Translations under genes and position numbers: made by a program | Shown here: piece by piece, positions 45,201-57,200 of the stretch | How the letters are laid out: each line of letters opens with the position of its first letter | Position numbering within the stretch: position 1 is the first letter of the stretch | The notes under the pieces: model-generated | What the model saw: only the letters and a program-made list of their open reading frames with translations | Told to the model about the DNA's origin: nothing | Database searches by the model: none | Source: Apus apus | Lineage: Eukaryota; Chordata; Aves; Apodiformes; Apodidae | Direction: 5' to 3' | NCBI RefSeq assembly: GCF_020740795.1 | Contig: NC_067295.1 | Span: 3,286,501 to 3,350,500 of the forward strand | DNA: 64,000 bases

Positions 45201-48200
45201 TCAAGGCTGTTTAAGAAAGCTGCTCTGCATAGTTAAAAATCCCCTGCCACTGCGCAGCGCTTGGTTTCTCTCCTGACGTGCTGCCAAGTTGCACCTCAGC
45301 CAAAGATGAAATGACCTTGTGCTGATACATTGCTTTGGCTGCTCTTGGTCATCCTCCAAGCACCTTTAGAAGGTGCTCAGGGGGGGTAGGTGGCAAGTCC
45401 AGCTCCACGTGCCTGTTAGTAAAACCCCGTGGTTGCACCCAGAAAATCCCTGCTGGCTCAGGGCAGGGCAGCGCTAGGCATTCTGGTGTCTGTGCACGTG
45501 TGCTGGGCTGGCTTCCAAGGTTTCCCTGGTCTCCTCAAAGCTAAAATCACCCACCCTGTTCTGGACCCACACCAGCTTGCCCATCATGCTCCCTGCCAAC
45601 TGCTGTCCCCATCCGTGGGAGCTCGGTGGTCAGAGGACCCAGATGATCTCACAGTGCAGAATAAAAGGATACAGGTGCCTGGGGTGGGATGTGGGTGGAG
45701 ATGCTGCCAGGGTACAAGCAGGGACCTTACCAGCCTTTGTGCTCCAGCTTTCCCTCTTTGACATCACCTCTTTTCCTTTAAGCTGGAAGGAGCTACACGC
45801 TGCCTTAAGGCTGCCAGAGAAGGAGGCAGCAGTGGGTGTTTTAGATCTGCTTCCACAGCCCCGTGTTCTCCCTTTGTTAGCGTTTGCAGCCCCATTTCCT
45901 CCAGGTTTTTGTTTCATCCCTGGGTTAGTTTGGCTGTGAGCATCACTTGCCTGGAGCATCAGTGGGGATCACTGGGTGCCAGAAGATGGCTGGCACCTGG
46001 CTGGAGTTATCCTCTGAGCTGAGGATACCCATGGCTGTGCCATGGCCAGGCTGCCTCTTGTCTTCTGCAGACACTGCTCTCTTGCCCAAGAGAAGCTTTT
46101 TGCAGGTATTAGTTACACCTGCCCCTGCCTGGTTTGTTGAAGGGCACCTGGGTGATGAAAGAAAAGCAGAGGCTGGAGGAAGATGCCTCTGGAATTTGCC
46201 AGGCAGAAATTGTGGGTGAATATGAATTAAAACTTGCCAGCCTTGTGTGTGCTTTGCTAAGGTGCTAGAAGACAGGTCGGCTCTTCGTCCAGTGGCTCAG
46301 CTGCACGCGTGGTTTCCTTTTCTGTGTACATTCCAGGTTGCTGCAAGAGTTTACCCTTAATTTTGGATCCACAAAGAATTTCTGGTTTGGTAACTGTGGA
46401 TTTCCCCGTGGGGTTTCACAGTTGCAGCTCAGGAAGGGAACCGGTGTGTAGCCGTGGCAGGGCAGGGAGCCAGCCTGGGCTTCCCTTCATCTTGAGCAGG
46501 TTGGATATTTCACACATCTTCCAGCTCCTCTCCTTACCTTCTCCCTTACTCTTTTCCCCAAACTGCTGACGTGCAGCTTGCTCTCCGGGGGTGAAGGGGA
46601 TTTTTTTTTAAATGTATTGTTTCTTATTTAAATGGGAAACAGTTCTTGGAAGCCCTAAGTGTGCCCCACGAGGAGCTGCAGGCTGAGCTGTGCTGAGTCA
46701 CAGCCTGGCAGCTCTTGAGCTGGAACGTCAGCCGGATGTGTTGGGACCAGCTCATCTGCAGAGACCTCTGGCTTCCTGGGACAGGGTGGCAGCTCTGTAA
46801 TCCGGCTTTACTAGGAAAAACCTGCAGGGCTCACTTCCCCTGAGCATCTCAAAAACTGCAGTGCAATAACTGGGTTCGAGAGAAGTAGACTTTGAAAGTA
46901 TGTGGTGCTTCCCTTTATATGTAGATATCTCTCACTCTCTCTATATATATCTTACTTTATAAGATATATGTAGGTATATCTTACTGATCATACTGTAACC
47001 TCCTGAGCAGTGGGAGGTAATCTGCACCTCTTGGACATGGGACATGTTTTGGAAACGTGAACAGGTATCTCTCTGTCCTCTGGGGCAGAGGAGCAGTGAT
47101 GGGAGAAAAAGGGTGCAGGTCAGAGGGGTGGTGGTTAATGCCAGGAAAAGAGGCTGCAGGTCTTACTCCCTGCAGCTGAGCTCTCCTGGGGGTTTCAGGA
47201 GCCAGCTCTCCCCTTGCTATACCAGCTCTTTCTCCCAGCCCCTGTTGCAAGCAGGTTGTGGGGACCAAAGAGGTCACCTGCCACCTCTCTTCACTGGGGA
47301 GCATGGTTAGTGGTTAAGGCTGAAGCTTTTCAGCTGGGCGCTGAGGTTTGTGTGCTGTAACAGGCTTTACATGGGGATAAGGATGAGCAGCGGCCTGAGG
47401 GGAAATGGACAGTCTCCATATTCCCTGGTTGCTCTCAGCCTGTGGTTTTCTTTTGTCTCATTCAAAAAGCCTGGAGAAGCCTCTTGGCTCCCTGTTCACC
47501 TCATGATGGGGTGGATTTTTCTCTCAGTGGAGGAACTGGGGGCTTCAGCTGGCTGTGTCTGCTTTGCACCAGCTCTCTGGTGTGATGAGCCCTTTCCGTT
47601 TGTGACTCCTGCTCGGAGGCAGGCAAGGAAAAGGGATGGCACCAAAGGTTCACCAAAAAGAGCAAATAATTGGTGTGGGACAGCAGGAGATATGGGGGAG
47701 TGAACTGTGCCGCTCACCTGCTGCTTTCCATAAGCCACCAGATTGGCACCCTGCTCCAAAAGAGATAATCAAAGGTTCTCCCTGCTCCTTCAGTCTGGAT
47801 GCAATGCCAGGTCACTGCTGGAGGTTGGAGGTCTTCCTCTGAAGATCTGCAGGTTTTGTCTGCCTGAGCCACAGCAGCATCCCTGGGGCATCCTGGGGTG
47901 GTGGAGAAGCTCCTCTTTCCTGAGCTGTGCCTGGGCTCTTCCTGAGTTCCTCTGTCCCAGTTTGGGGAGTGTCTTGGCATGGATGTAACTGAGGAAAAAC
48001 ACAGTAAAAATTGCATGTGAGCTGGTTAGGTCTGTTGGGCATAAACGTGTGTGTTGGTCCAAGTGGGCAGAGCGCGGGGTCGGTCCTGCCTGTGTTATGG
48101 CTGGTGGGGGTGGACAGACCTGTCCTGACTCCTGGGTCCCCCCAGCCCAGTTTGCAGCATCTGCAGTGAAATAACAGCCCTGAAGCCTGTGAACTGTGCA

Positions 48201-51200
48201 CGCTTGGTCCCCAGGCACTGGGAGGTGAGAAGCACCAAGCTACAGGATGTCACCCTCCAGGTCCCAGAGGGTCACATCACTGAACCATTGGAGCAGCTGC
48301 CTGCTGGTCTCCAGAAAGTCCTGCCTGAAAACCCCTGGGCCAGGGAAGCACCTGGGGCAGTCTCTTGTTTCTGCCCTTCTCCTGGAGCAGGCAGCTGCAG
48401 ACATTGTGGCCTCCCTTGTTTTCTATTTCCCTTCCCTAAATTCCATTTTCAGATCAGGTGCCTGCTCTGTCTTACATCACTTGTGGAGATGAAATTGCTG
48501 TATCCCTGCCCAAAAGAAATTGGAGGGAAGATGGTAGAAAGCTGATCTTTCTTTATTTTAAAATAATTGCATTAGAAGCAGAGAGGGAATACTTTGTTGT
48601 GTTGTCAGGTTTACAGAGTTTTAGGGACACCTGGAAGTACTTGAATTGCACCAGTTTGGATAGAAAAAGTGTGTCTGTTGACTCTGGAGTTAAGTTACAG
48701 CTGACACTTAAAAAGTAAAATTACTCTCTTCCTTTCTCAGGAAGAAAAATAGCTAACGGTGTGCCTCCTCTCAGGCTGACCTATTCCAAAAGCAATCTGA
48801 GTTTTCTCTCCTGTCAGGAAATTGTCCCCATCCATTCCAAACAGGTTTTATTTTTTCATGGCTTTGCCTATGAGCTGGGAAGTCAAAGGGAGCAGCATTG
48901 CAGGGCTGGGTACCTGCTGGCAGGGAGACGGGCACGGGTGACAGTGGTTCTGCCTCTTCCTTTTTCTCTGGTTTGTTTTTAGCATCCTCTTTACTTCTCT
49001 CTAAGCACCTTCTCCTTTGCCTTCTCCTAACAAAGCTTTGGGGCTGGGATTGCTTCCAGACCTCTTGTCTCATGGCAGCAGTGCAGTGTCTGCAGCTGGG
49101 TCGGTGCAGCCCGTGCTGGTCCCACGGGATGGTTTGTGGCCATGGGTGTCACGCTGGCCGTGCACCCCATGGGCTGGCTGGGCCTGCAGAGCTGCCCAGC
49201 TCCATGGTTCCTAGTGACCTGTGGGTTGGGTTAATTACCCATCCCAAGCATTTTCCCACCACCCCCTCCTCCCCTCAGTAGGTCTGCATTGGTGCTGCAC
49301 CACAGCTGAGCTTTGGGGAGGTGCAGCATCTGCTTTTTTGGGGAGGAAACCCAATTGTACTGATGGATTCAAAGGACAGTCCCCAGCCCTGCTGAGGGTG
49401 CTCTGCCTGCAGCCCAGCTCAGTGCCTGCTCTGAAGAGGTGTCCCAGTGACCATAACCACCTTCAGACTGGGGGGTTTTGCACAAGCTCTAGTGCAAAGC
49501 AGCTTGACTCTTGGCACGTGGCGATGTGTCCTATAAAGGCTCAATGCAAACGGTGCCTTTCAGCTTCCTAAAGGCAGTCTGGTCTCTGCTGCCATGTGTT
49601 TCTTGGAGTGGAGCCTCCACCATCACAGGGCTGCAGGATAGCAAACTGCCACCTGGGAACAAAACTCAAGCGTTTTTTTCCAGCCCTCGGGGTTGTGCAG
49701 GTAACCTAAAAATACAGCTGGAATGTGCCTGGGCGGTGACATCCTCCCGGAGCTGCGCCCCGGCTCGCCACCGCGTTATCTGGCTGGCACACAGAGCCCG
49801 GGTGTGGTTCCCAGCCCCAGAGGTGGCAGCGGGGATGTTGGCAGCTTTTGCTAATGTGCCCATCCCCACATCCTTCACTGGGTACCAGGAGGTCACCCCT
49901 TTCTCCCTTGCACCCATCTCACCCAGCCCTGGTGGTACTGTTGGTGTGACATCCTGCTCCGCGAGGAGATGAGCCACGTGTGGTGTTGGTGATTGATTGT
50001 CCCCAAGCACCATCCGAGGGGATGAGGAAGATGACCCTGTTCCCTTTCCGATTGGATTTGGTTCAAAGGCTTTGTTTAAAAATAGAGCTGCCATGAGAGT
50101 TTCCAGGCTGTGGGTCCCATGCATGGATCGGGCACGTGGGGCTTTCCCATGGGAGGTGCACCTTGTTCGTGGAAAGGCAAGTGCACCCTGGGTGAGAGGC
50201 AGTGCCTGTGTAACAGCCTTGGCTGGGGAAGCTGCTGCAGTTCCTGGTCAGATGTTGAGGTGTGAGCATCAGGTAGCATGGCCCTGGGATGATGCAGCCA
50301 GCTGGTGTGTGGACTTTTCTTGGATCAGAGGGAAAGGGGTATCCTGTGAAAATCACTCCCTCCCCTGGTGAGGCAGTGACTCTTCTTTCAGGGCAGGCGA
50401 AACTGTTAAATTTTTGCTCAACCCCAAATACACATCTATGAAGAAGAAATTCTTTCCTGTGAGGGTGGTGAGACACTGGCCCAGGTTGCCCAGAGAAGCT
50501 GTGGCTGCCCCATCCCTGGAAGTGTCCAAGGGCAGGTTGGATGGGGCTTGGAGCAACCTGGGCTGGTGGGAGGTGTCCCTGCCCATGGAAGGGGTTGGGA
50601 CTAGATGGTTTTTTAAGGTCCCTCCCAACCCAAACCAGTCTGTGATTCTATAAAAAGCTCCTTGCTGACCCCACATGGGACATTGTTTTGCCACTCATGG
50701 CTCAGCAGCTCATTTCCAGTCCCTGACTGTGATGGTGACCCAGCCTGAACCAAACTGGTCTCGGGAGACGCTGCCTCTCCGCAGGGGAAGGGTGGGGAGA
50801 GGGGCCTGATGTTGGCAGGGCACTGTTTGAGCTCATTGCTGTTTTTAAGGGTGTGCTCTTCCACTTATTCAAGCCAGCCCACTGGCAGGAGGCTGCTGGG
50901 AGCCATCCTTGTCCTCAGCTCTGCCCTAGTGTCCCTGGACCTGCATCAAGTGCCTTGGCTTCTCCTTGTTGCATGATTTGCTCCCTGGCTTCCCTCCCCA
51001 GTTTTGAGGTGACATCCCAGCACTGAGGGGCAGGGAGGGTTCATTAACACCAGTGAAACACTTGATGCCTTTTGTTCCTCTGGGATTATCTGTAGCACAT
51101 AAAAGGCTGGATGATTAATGATGGATGTTGTGCGTCTTTCAAGGCTGGGCAGTTCCTACTGTGCTGGCAAACTTCTGCTTGAGACTTGAAAGGATGCTTG

Positions 51201-54200
51201 GCTTTGTGGTTTTTGTTGTGGGTTTGTTGTTGTTTGGTTTTTTTAAATTATTTTTCTTATGATCCTTCAAGATGCCCAGAAGCTCTGCTTCCCACTGACC
51301 CTGCTCCTTGGGCACTGACACCCAACAAGACTAATTCAAAGGAAATCAAAATCAAAAGTGCTCCCCGTCCCACCTGCTGGGCTAGGGACTTTCTGCTCCA
51401 AGGCAGCATTTGTGGGTGTCTGTAAAAAGATCCTTGGAGCCTCTTATGCCTGAGTCAGGGAATTATCTGTCAAGCCAGGGAGTTAATGACAGGAGGACAA
51501 TGCAGCACCGTCCTTGCTGGGGACGGGTGCCGGTGGCTCCTGGTGCCGTCTGCGATAGCAGCTCCTGCGTCAGCATCCCCTGTGTGCTGATGATCTGTGC
51601 CTGAAACTATACCCTGGGAGTGGAAACACGCCTGAGAAAATATCTTCCGCAGTCCTTCTGGGGCTTATATAAACACTATTAAAATTAGAGTCACTCATTA
51701 TGTTGGTATGTGCGTTTACCTTGACCTCTGACTTTTCTGCCTGCAAATGTGCGTGGCCTGGCGGAGCCGACAAGTTAGGGAACGGCTCGGGAGCAAAGGG
51801 AGGCGTTTCCTATAATTAGCTGGAGGTAAAGAAGCTGGTACAGTATCTCCCCTCCAGGCTGACAGGGAAATCGAACACAAACCTGCAGCCTGTCAGAGCC
51901 CAGTCTGGCTTTGATCAGGAATGTTGGCACTGCCTTCTGCTGGGCTGGTTTTGAGGGAGTTGGCCACGACTCTTCTCGCACATGTTTGCAGAGAAAGGGA
52001 TGTTTGGGTTTTTTCTGTTTTTTCCACTCCTTCATCTCTCTCCCTTCCGAATTACCACCCAAATCCATGGAGCAATTTCTGTTTTGCCACCAGAGCTGCC
52101 GTCTCGGCTGTCACCCTGGAATAGCTGCTAAGCTTTGTGCTGATATTGTCATGGAACAATATTTCTACTATTTGTTGTGGTAATAGTTGTTAGTGGCAAA
52201 GCAATTAGCGTGTCACCTGCAGCGTAAAGAAATGTGACCTCTTTCTATCCTGGCACACCCCCTGGGAGCCAAAACCAGTGAGCCTGGGCTTTCCTCTGCT
52301 CTGGTGTTCTGGGGGGCAGCAGGACTGTCCTGGAGCCAGGGTTGCTCTGGTGGGATGCCTGGGAAGGAGGATGGAGGAGGCAGGAGCAGGCTCTGCTTGC
52401 AGCTTGGGGTTGAATGGTTTAATTTGTCGGAAGAAAACGTGTCCCCCTGGGATGCGCTGGAGCAGTTCAGCCTTTCAATGGCTCCTGGAGCTGGAGTTGG
52501 CTCCCCCCAGTTTCCTGTTGACGTCATCTGCTATTTCGCTGCTGCAGTTTTTACAACTGTTGAGCTTTCAAGGGTAATCGGAGCCCAGACCGGCCAACCT
52601 CGGCAGCTGCCGATGAGGGAACGCGGCGCTACCTTCCCCGGCTGCCCCCGCTTGCCTTCCCTGCTGCTCCGGGAACACCGGGTGAGCAGAGCTGCGTGAA
52701 GCCAGCAAGCACTTCAGGCCATGCATTCCCCCTGAAAATAATCACCAGTGCTTGCAAGAAGTGCCGTGTGCTGGATCCTGCGGGATTCTTTTCTTCTTCC
52801 CCTCCCTCCTCCAGCCGCCCCCATCCCTCTCTTCTGCCAGGCGTGCCGGCGTTGTTCTTCATTTCTGGGAAACCATGGACAAGAAGCAAGGTAGATGTTG
52901 CAATTTCCAAAACACGTGGTGGGGGAAAGCGAAAGGCTGATTCTGGTGCTAAAAGGGGCTGTGGAACTTTTTTGGGTCCCTCCACGTGGTTTTACTTTCT
53001 GCTTGCTTGGGCGGGGGGTTGGCGTTTGCAGCTGGGGCTCTGTTCTGAAAGCGCTGGGAACTTGCATGTTTGGGGGGGGATGTTTGAAAACTGGCATCTT
53101 AATTGTAAAAAAATAAATAAATAGTAAAGCCTAGCGTGGCTAAAGGAAAATATTTGGAGGGTAAAGTGAGCTCCTGGCTCTGGTTTTGGTTGCATTCCTG
53201 GGACACAGGGTTTTCCAGCAGCTCTTGCATGGTCGTCTGTTCCTGTTGCACTGAGAAGGCGGGTGCTCACGATGGCCCTGGCAGTCAGGAGCTCTGATTC
53301 AGCATGGGCTGACAGGTCGTTTTGGGGCTGCAAGGGGCTTTTTCTGGAGCGTGTTTTTTTCCTCCTCCTCACTGAGTTTTTGCAGAAGTCGAGCGTGGGG
53401 CGGCGATGACCTGCAGGAGCCCCGCTCTGCAGCCGGACCTTGGCTGGCTGATGAGTGATGGCTTTTAGCAGGTTGAGAGCCCTTTTTCCACTTCCACAGA
53501 TAGCTTTTTCCACTCTCAACAGTGGAAAATAGCACAAAGTGTGCCTCTGAGGAGGTGGCTCTCATGACCAAAGCAACCAAATTCCCCTCTTTGCTTTGCA
53601 CCCTGCCTCTAATTTATCTATTGAATTCTTTTTTTTTCCTCCTTGATGCTTTTTTGTTCCAGCTCTTTCTTTGCAGCAGGGCTGGGATCCACCCTCCAGT
53701 TCTCTGCCCCATCCATGGCATCTGAGTCTCCTCCTTGGATGGAGGAGAACCGGGATTGCATCCAAAACCTTTGCCCCAGCGCTACCAAAGTGGTGCGGCT
53801 CTGGGAGCAGCTTCCTGTGCTGCAGCCTTCCCCAGGACTTCACCTGTGGCTGGAACTGGAGCCCTGGGGAGGCAGCAGAGAGGTTTCATTTCAAAGGTCG
53901 GCTCAGGCAAATAGTTTTATTTACAGTTCTTTAGATTGTCCTGTTCATTTCTCTCCACCTACGCCAGCAGAGTGGGAAGGATAAACCTCCTGGGGAGAGG
54001 TGCAGCTTAGTAGGACTGAAGTCGGTGGTGGCAAAGACAAGGATTCAGATGTTGAATTAAGCAGTTCCAGGAAATGTCTGTGTCAGTTCTTAGCTGGTGG
54101 AGAAAAATAAATAAATTGTGAGGCTTTTTTTTTCTTGGTCTCTTTAGGAGGAAATGGTTCCTTTCTTAGCATAAAGGATGCAGTTACGTGCCTGCAGCAT

Positions 54201-57200
54201 CACGTGGGTTACAATTTCAGCAGCACCAGGAACTTCTGTCAGCTAATTTCCCCTGCCTGGGTTGAAGGCACTGTGCTGTGTGTCCCTGCAGCTGGCAGCC
54301 CCTTCTGCTGCCTGCAGAGCCCTGGGGCTTCCAGAGATAGCCAGGACATGTGTCCCCAAATCCCCTTGTCCCTCTGAAGCCTTTTTGCCCCCCTGGAGGG
54401 ATCTCTAGAGGGGGAGCCTTGTTGCTCTGTGCTCAGCCACTCCTCTTGCAAGAGCCCTGTGCCCTGGGAAACCTGCATGTTTCCAGAATTTTCAGGGGAT
54501 ATAAACCATTCTTCATGTTACAGCAATTCCTCCTGCACCCTACCAGGATCTCAAATGTGGGAGAAATGGTGCTGAGGCCTTGCTGGTGAGAAGGAGCAGT
54601 TGGCAGCTGCCTGCAGAGGTTAAAAGCAAATGCTGCCCTGGGATGTATTCAGGACAGAAGGGCTTGAATTGCAAGGTCTTGTCACCATGCCCATCCCACT
54701 GCCTTTTTGTTCCTCCCATTTTATTTTTCTCCCCCCTTCCCCACCTCTTTTCTTTTTTTCCCTGGCTGTGCACAAGGGGAAGTGGTGCCTGCCCACTCAA
54801 CCTCTGCTTGGCCAGACCCTTGCTGTTGCTGCCAGCAGTGGCAGAAGCTTGAAGCAAGAGTCCAGACCAGCCTGCAAGGTGCTGGAAAGCTGGTGGGAAG
54901 TTTTGGGAAAGCTGTGACAGGCAAATCCAATCTCCCCCTCAGCTCCCCTGGCTGCAGGGCAGCATAGTGACTGATTTTATTCCTACAGGCACGGGCCGAG
55001 CTGGGTTCTCCACTGGTGGCATAGACAGAGCCTGGGAGTGGTGGCAGAATATCTCCTGTTTAATCAGTGCTTTTTCAGGTTGGAGCTAGGAAATGGGTTT
55101 TGGGGCTGGAGTGGCAGGGCAGGAAGGGAATTGTCACTGACCCTGGCAGCATGATGCTCGCAAGTGAAGGGCAGTGGTTTGGGAGTGCAAGGAAGTGGGC
55201 TGATGTGCAGGACCCCTGTTACAGAATTGTTCCCAGGGTATGATGGATGCACAGAGCTGATAAATGACTCCTGCAGGGTGCAGGGGATCCCTAATGAGGA
55301 ATCTCTCTGTCCCTCTCTGCCCCATGCTGGCAAATCCTCCTGCTTGTGAGCTCAGACTCCACTGAACAACACACCCCATTGATTCCCAACCCCAGGCTGG
55401 GGACTCCCAGCTCCCTCTGGCCTGGCTCTTGCTGCCGGGGGTAAGGAAGGATAGATGCCTGTCTTGGGGACCCTGTGCACCCTGCTCCCGCTGCGTGAGT
55501 CACCGCGCCACGGCTGGCGCTGCCGGGAGAGCCGGTGGCACAGACGGTGCTTTGTGCTGGCTGCAGGATTGCTATGGCAATGGGGGAGAGGAGAGCAAAC
55601 AGATTAAGCAAAATACCAGCTGGGATGGGGGACGTTTCAGGGCTTGGTGTAGAGGTCTGGCTGGTAACTGCCTGGGATGGCTGTGTGCAAACTGCTGTCT
55701 GTGTTTCAGAGCAGGTCGTGGGGGAGAAGTGCTGCGTGCAGGGCTTCCAGGCAGCAGGGAGTGAAATCCATCCCCCTGGATGGGCTGGGATGTGCACCCA
55801 GCATGAACTCCCCAACTTGCCTGGGTGCAGAAGGACTCTGGGAACCGCACTTTTTAGGTTCTGTGGTCAGCCCCCCACACTGGGTAGCGAGAGGCTGGGT
55901 GTGGGAAAGGGCGGCATTTCCCAGCCCACAGACGGTGTCTTCCCTTCGGCTCCGCTTTGCGTTTGCTCCTATTGTTGCTCCTCAACCAGGTATTTGCACA
56001 GTGTCAGCAGTGGACATGCTGGGCTAGTGAGAGGCCCCCTTCTAGCCCTGCTGGGTGAGTGATGGGGGAGAGAAATGTACAGGCTCACAAATTGGAAGCC
56101 AGGGGTGTTGTAAGATGGTCAAGCCTCCAGAGATGGTTTCCAGCCAAGTGGGACCAGTTTGGGGGGGAGCAGCTCCCTGGCTGGTTTCTTTGAGCTGGAA
56201 GTTCACATCACTCCCATAACTCGTGGGAACTGCTGGTTCCAGACCTTATGGACCAGCCCTGATGCAGGAAAGATGGCAGATAAGATGGGGATATGGACTG
56301 ATCTGTGCTGATTCTGAATTGATCAGTGTTGATTCCCTCAGCAGGGAGGGATGCTGCTGGTCTTGCAGCTAGGACCTTTGCAGGATCTTGCAGAATAGAT
56401 TTCACCTGGAGCCTCAGAAGGGTTTGAGTCTGGGGAAGGATGGGACTGGAAAAATGGGTTTCAGGCACCCATCTTAGCTGAGGCATCTGCAGTGAGCAGG
56501 GGACAGGGATGGAGACAGGGACTGTGTGCTGGGAACATGCTGGACATGTATCGTCCTTCTGTCTTGCTGCTGCAGGAGCTCTTGCATGGTGCTTTGTCTC
56601 CTGCTGAAATCCCAGCTCTTTGCCTCTCCCCTCCCTTCCCTGGCACCCTTTGGAATGCTGGACTTTGTCCACATGCCTGTTCTTGGGAGCCAGGCAAGTA
56701 GAAGCTGTTTTGAAGGACTGTCCAAGGCCACCCAAGCCCTCTGCTCCCTGCCTGGAGCACACCTTGCTCTTTGTGCTTTTTAATGCATCTTCCAGGTCTG
56801 TGCAAGCCAGAGGCACCTTCAGCTGCAAAGCACAGTGGCTCCCTCATCTCTTTAGGGGGATCAGGACTTGGAGGTTCTCAGCTGTAACCCTTCAGCCCCC
56901 ACCCCAGCCCCTCATGATCTGTTTTCCAGCGAGCTGGGGTAGGTGGAGAGCTGGTGGCTGTTGGAGGAGCTGGCTGGGGCTTCAGTGATTCTCAGCCTTG
57001 CACAGGTCTCCTCTGCCCATTGCTGCCCCTGTGCTGGTTTTCTCTTGTCTCTGGGATTCATTTGCAAGTGTTTGGGAACCCCTGGACCTGTCTGAGCTCT
57101 GTTTCTCTTGGCAGCAGTGGGTTGTTTCTTCTGTGCTGTTTGGAGTTGGGGAGGAGCAGGAAGAGAGCATCTTCTTGCCAGTCACTCCTGATAGGGTCCT

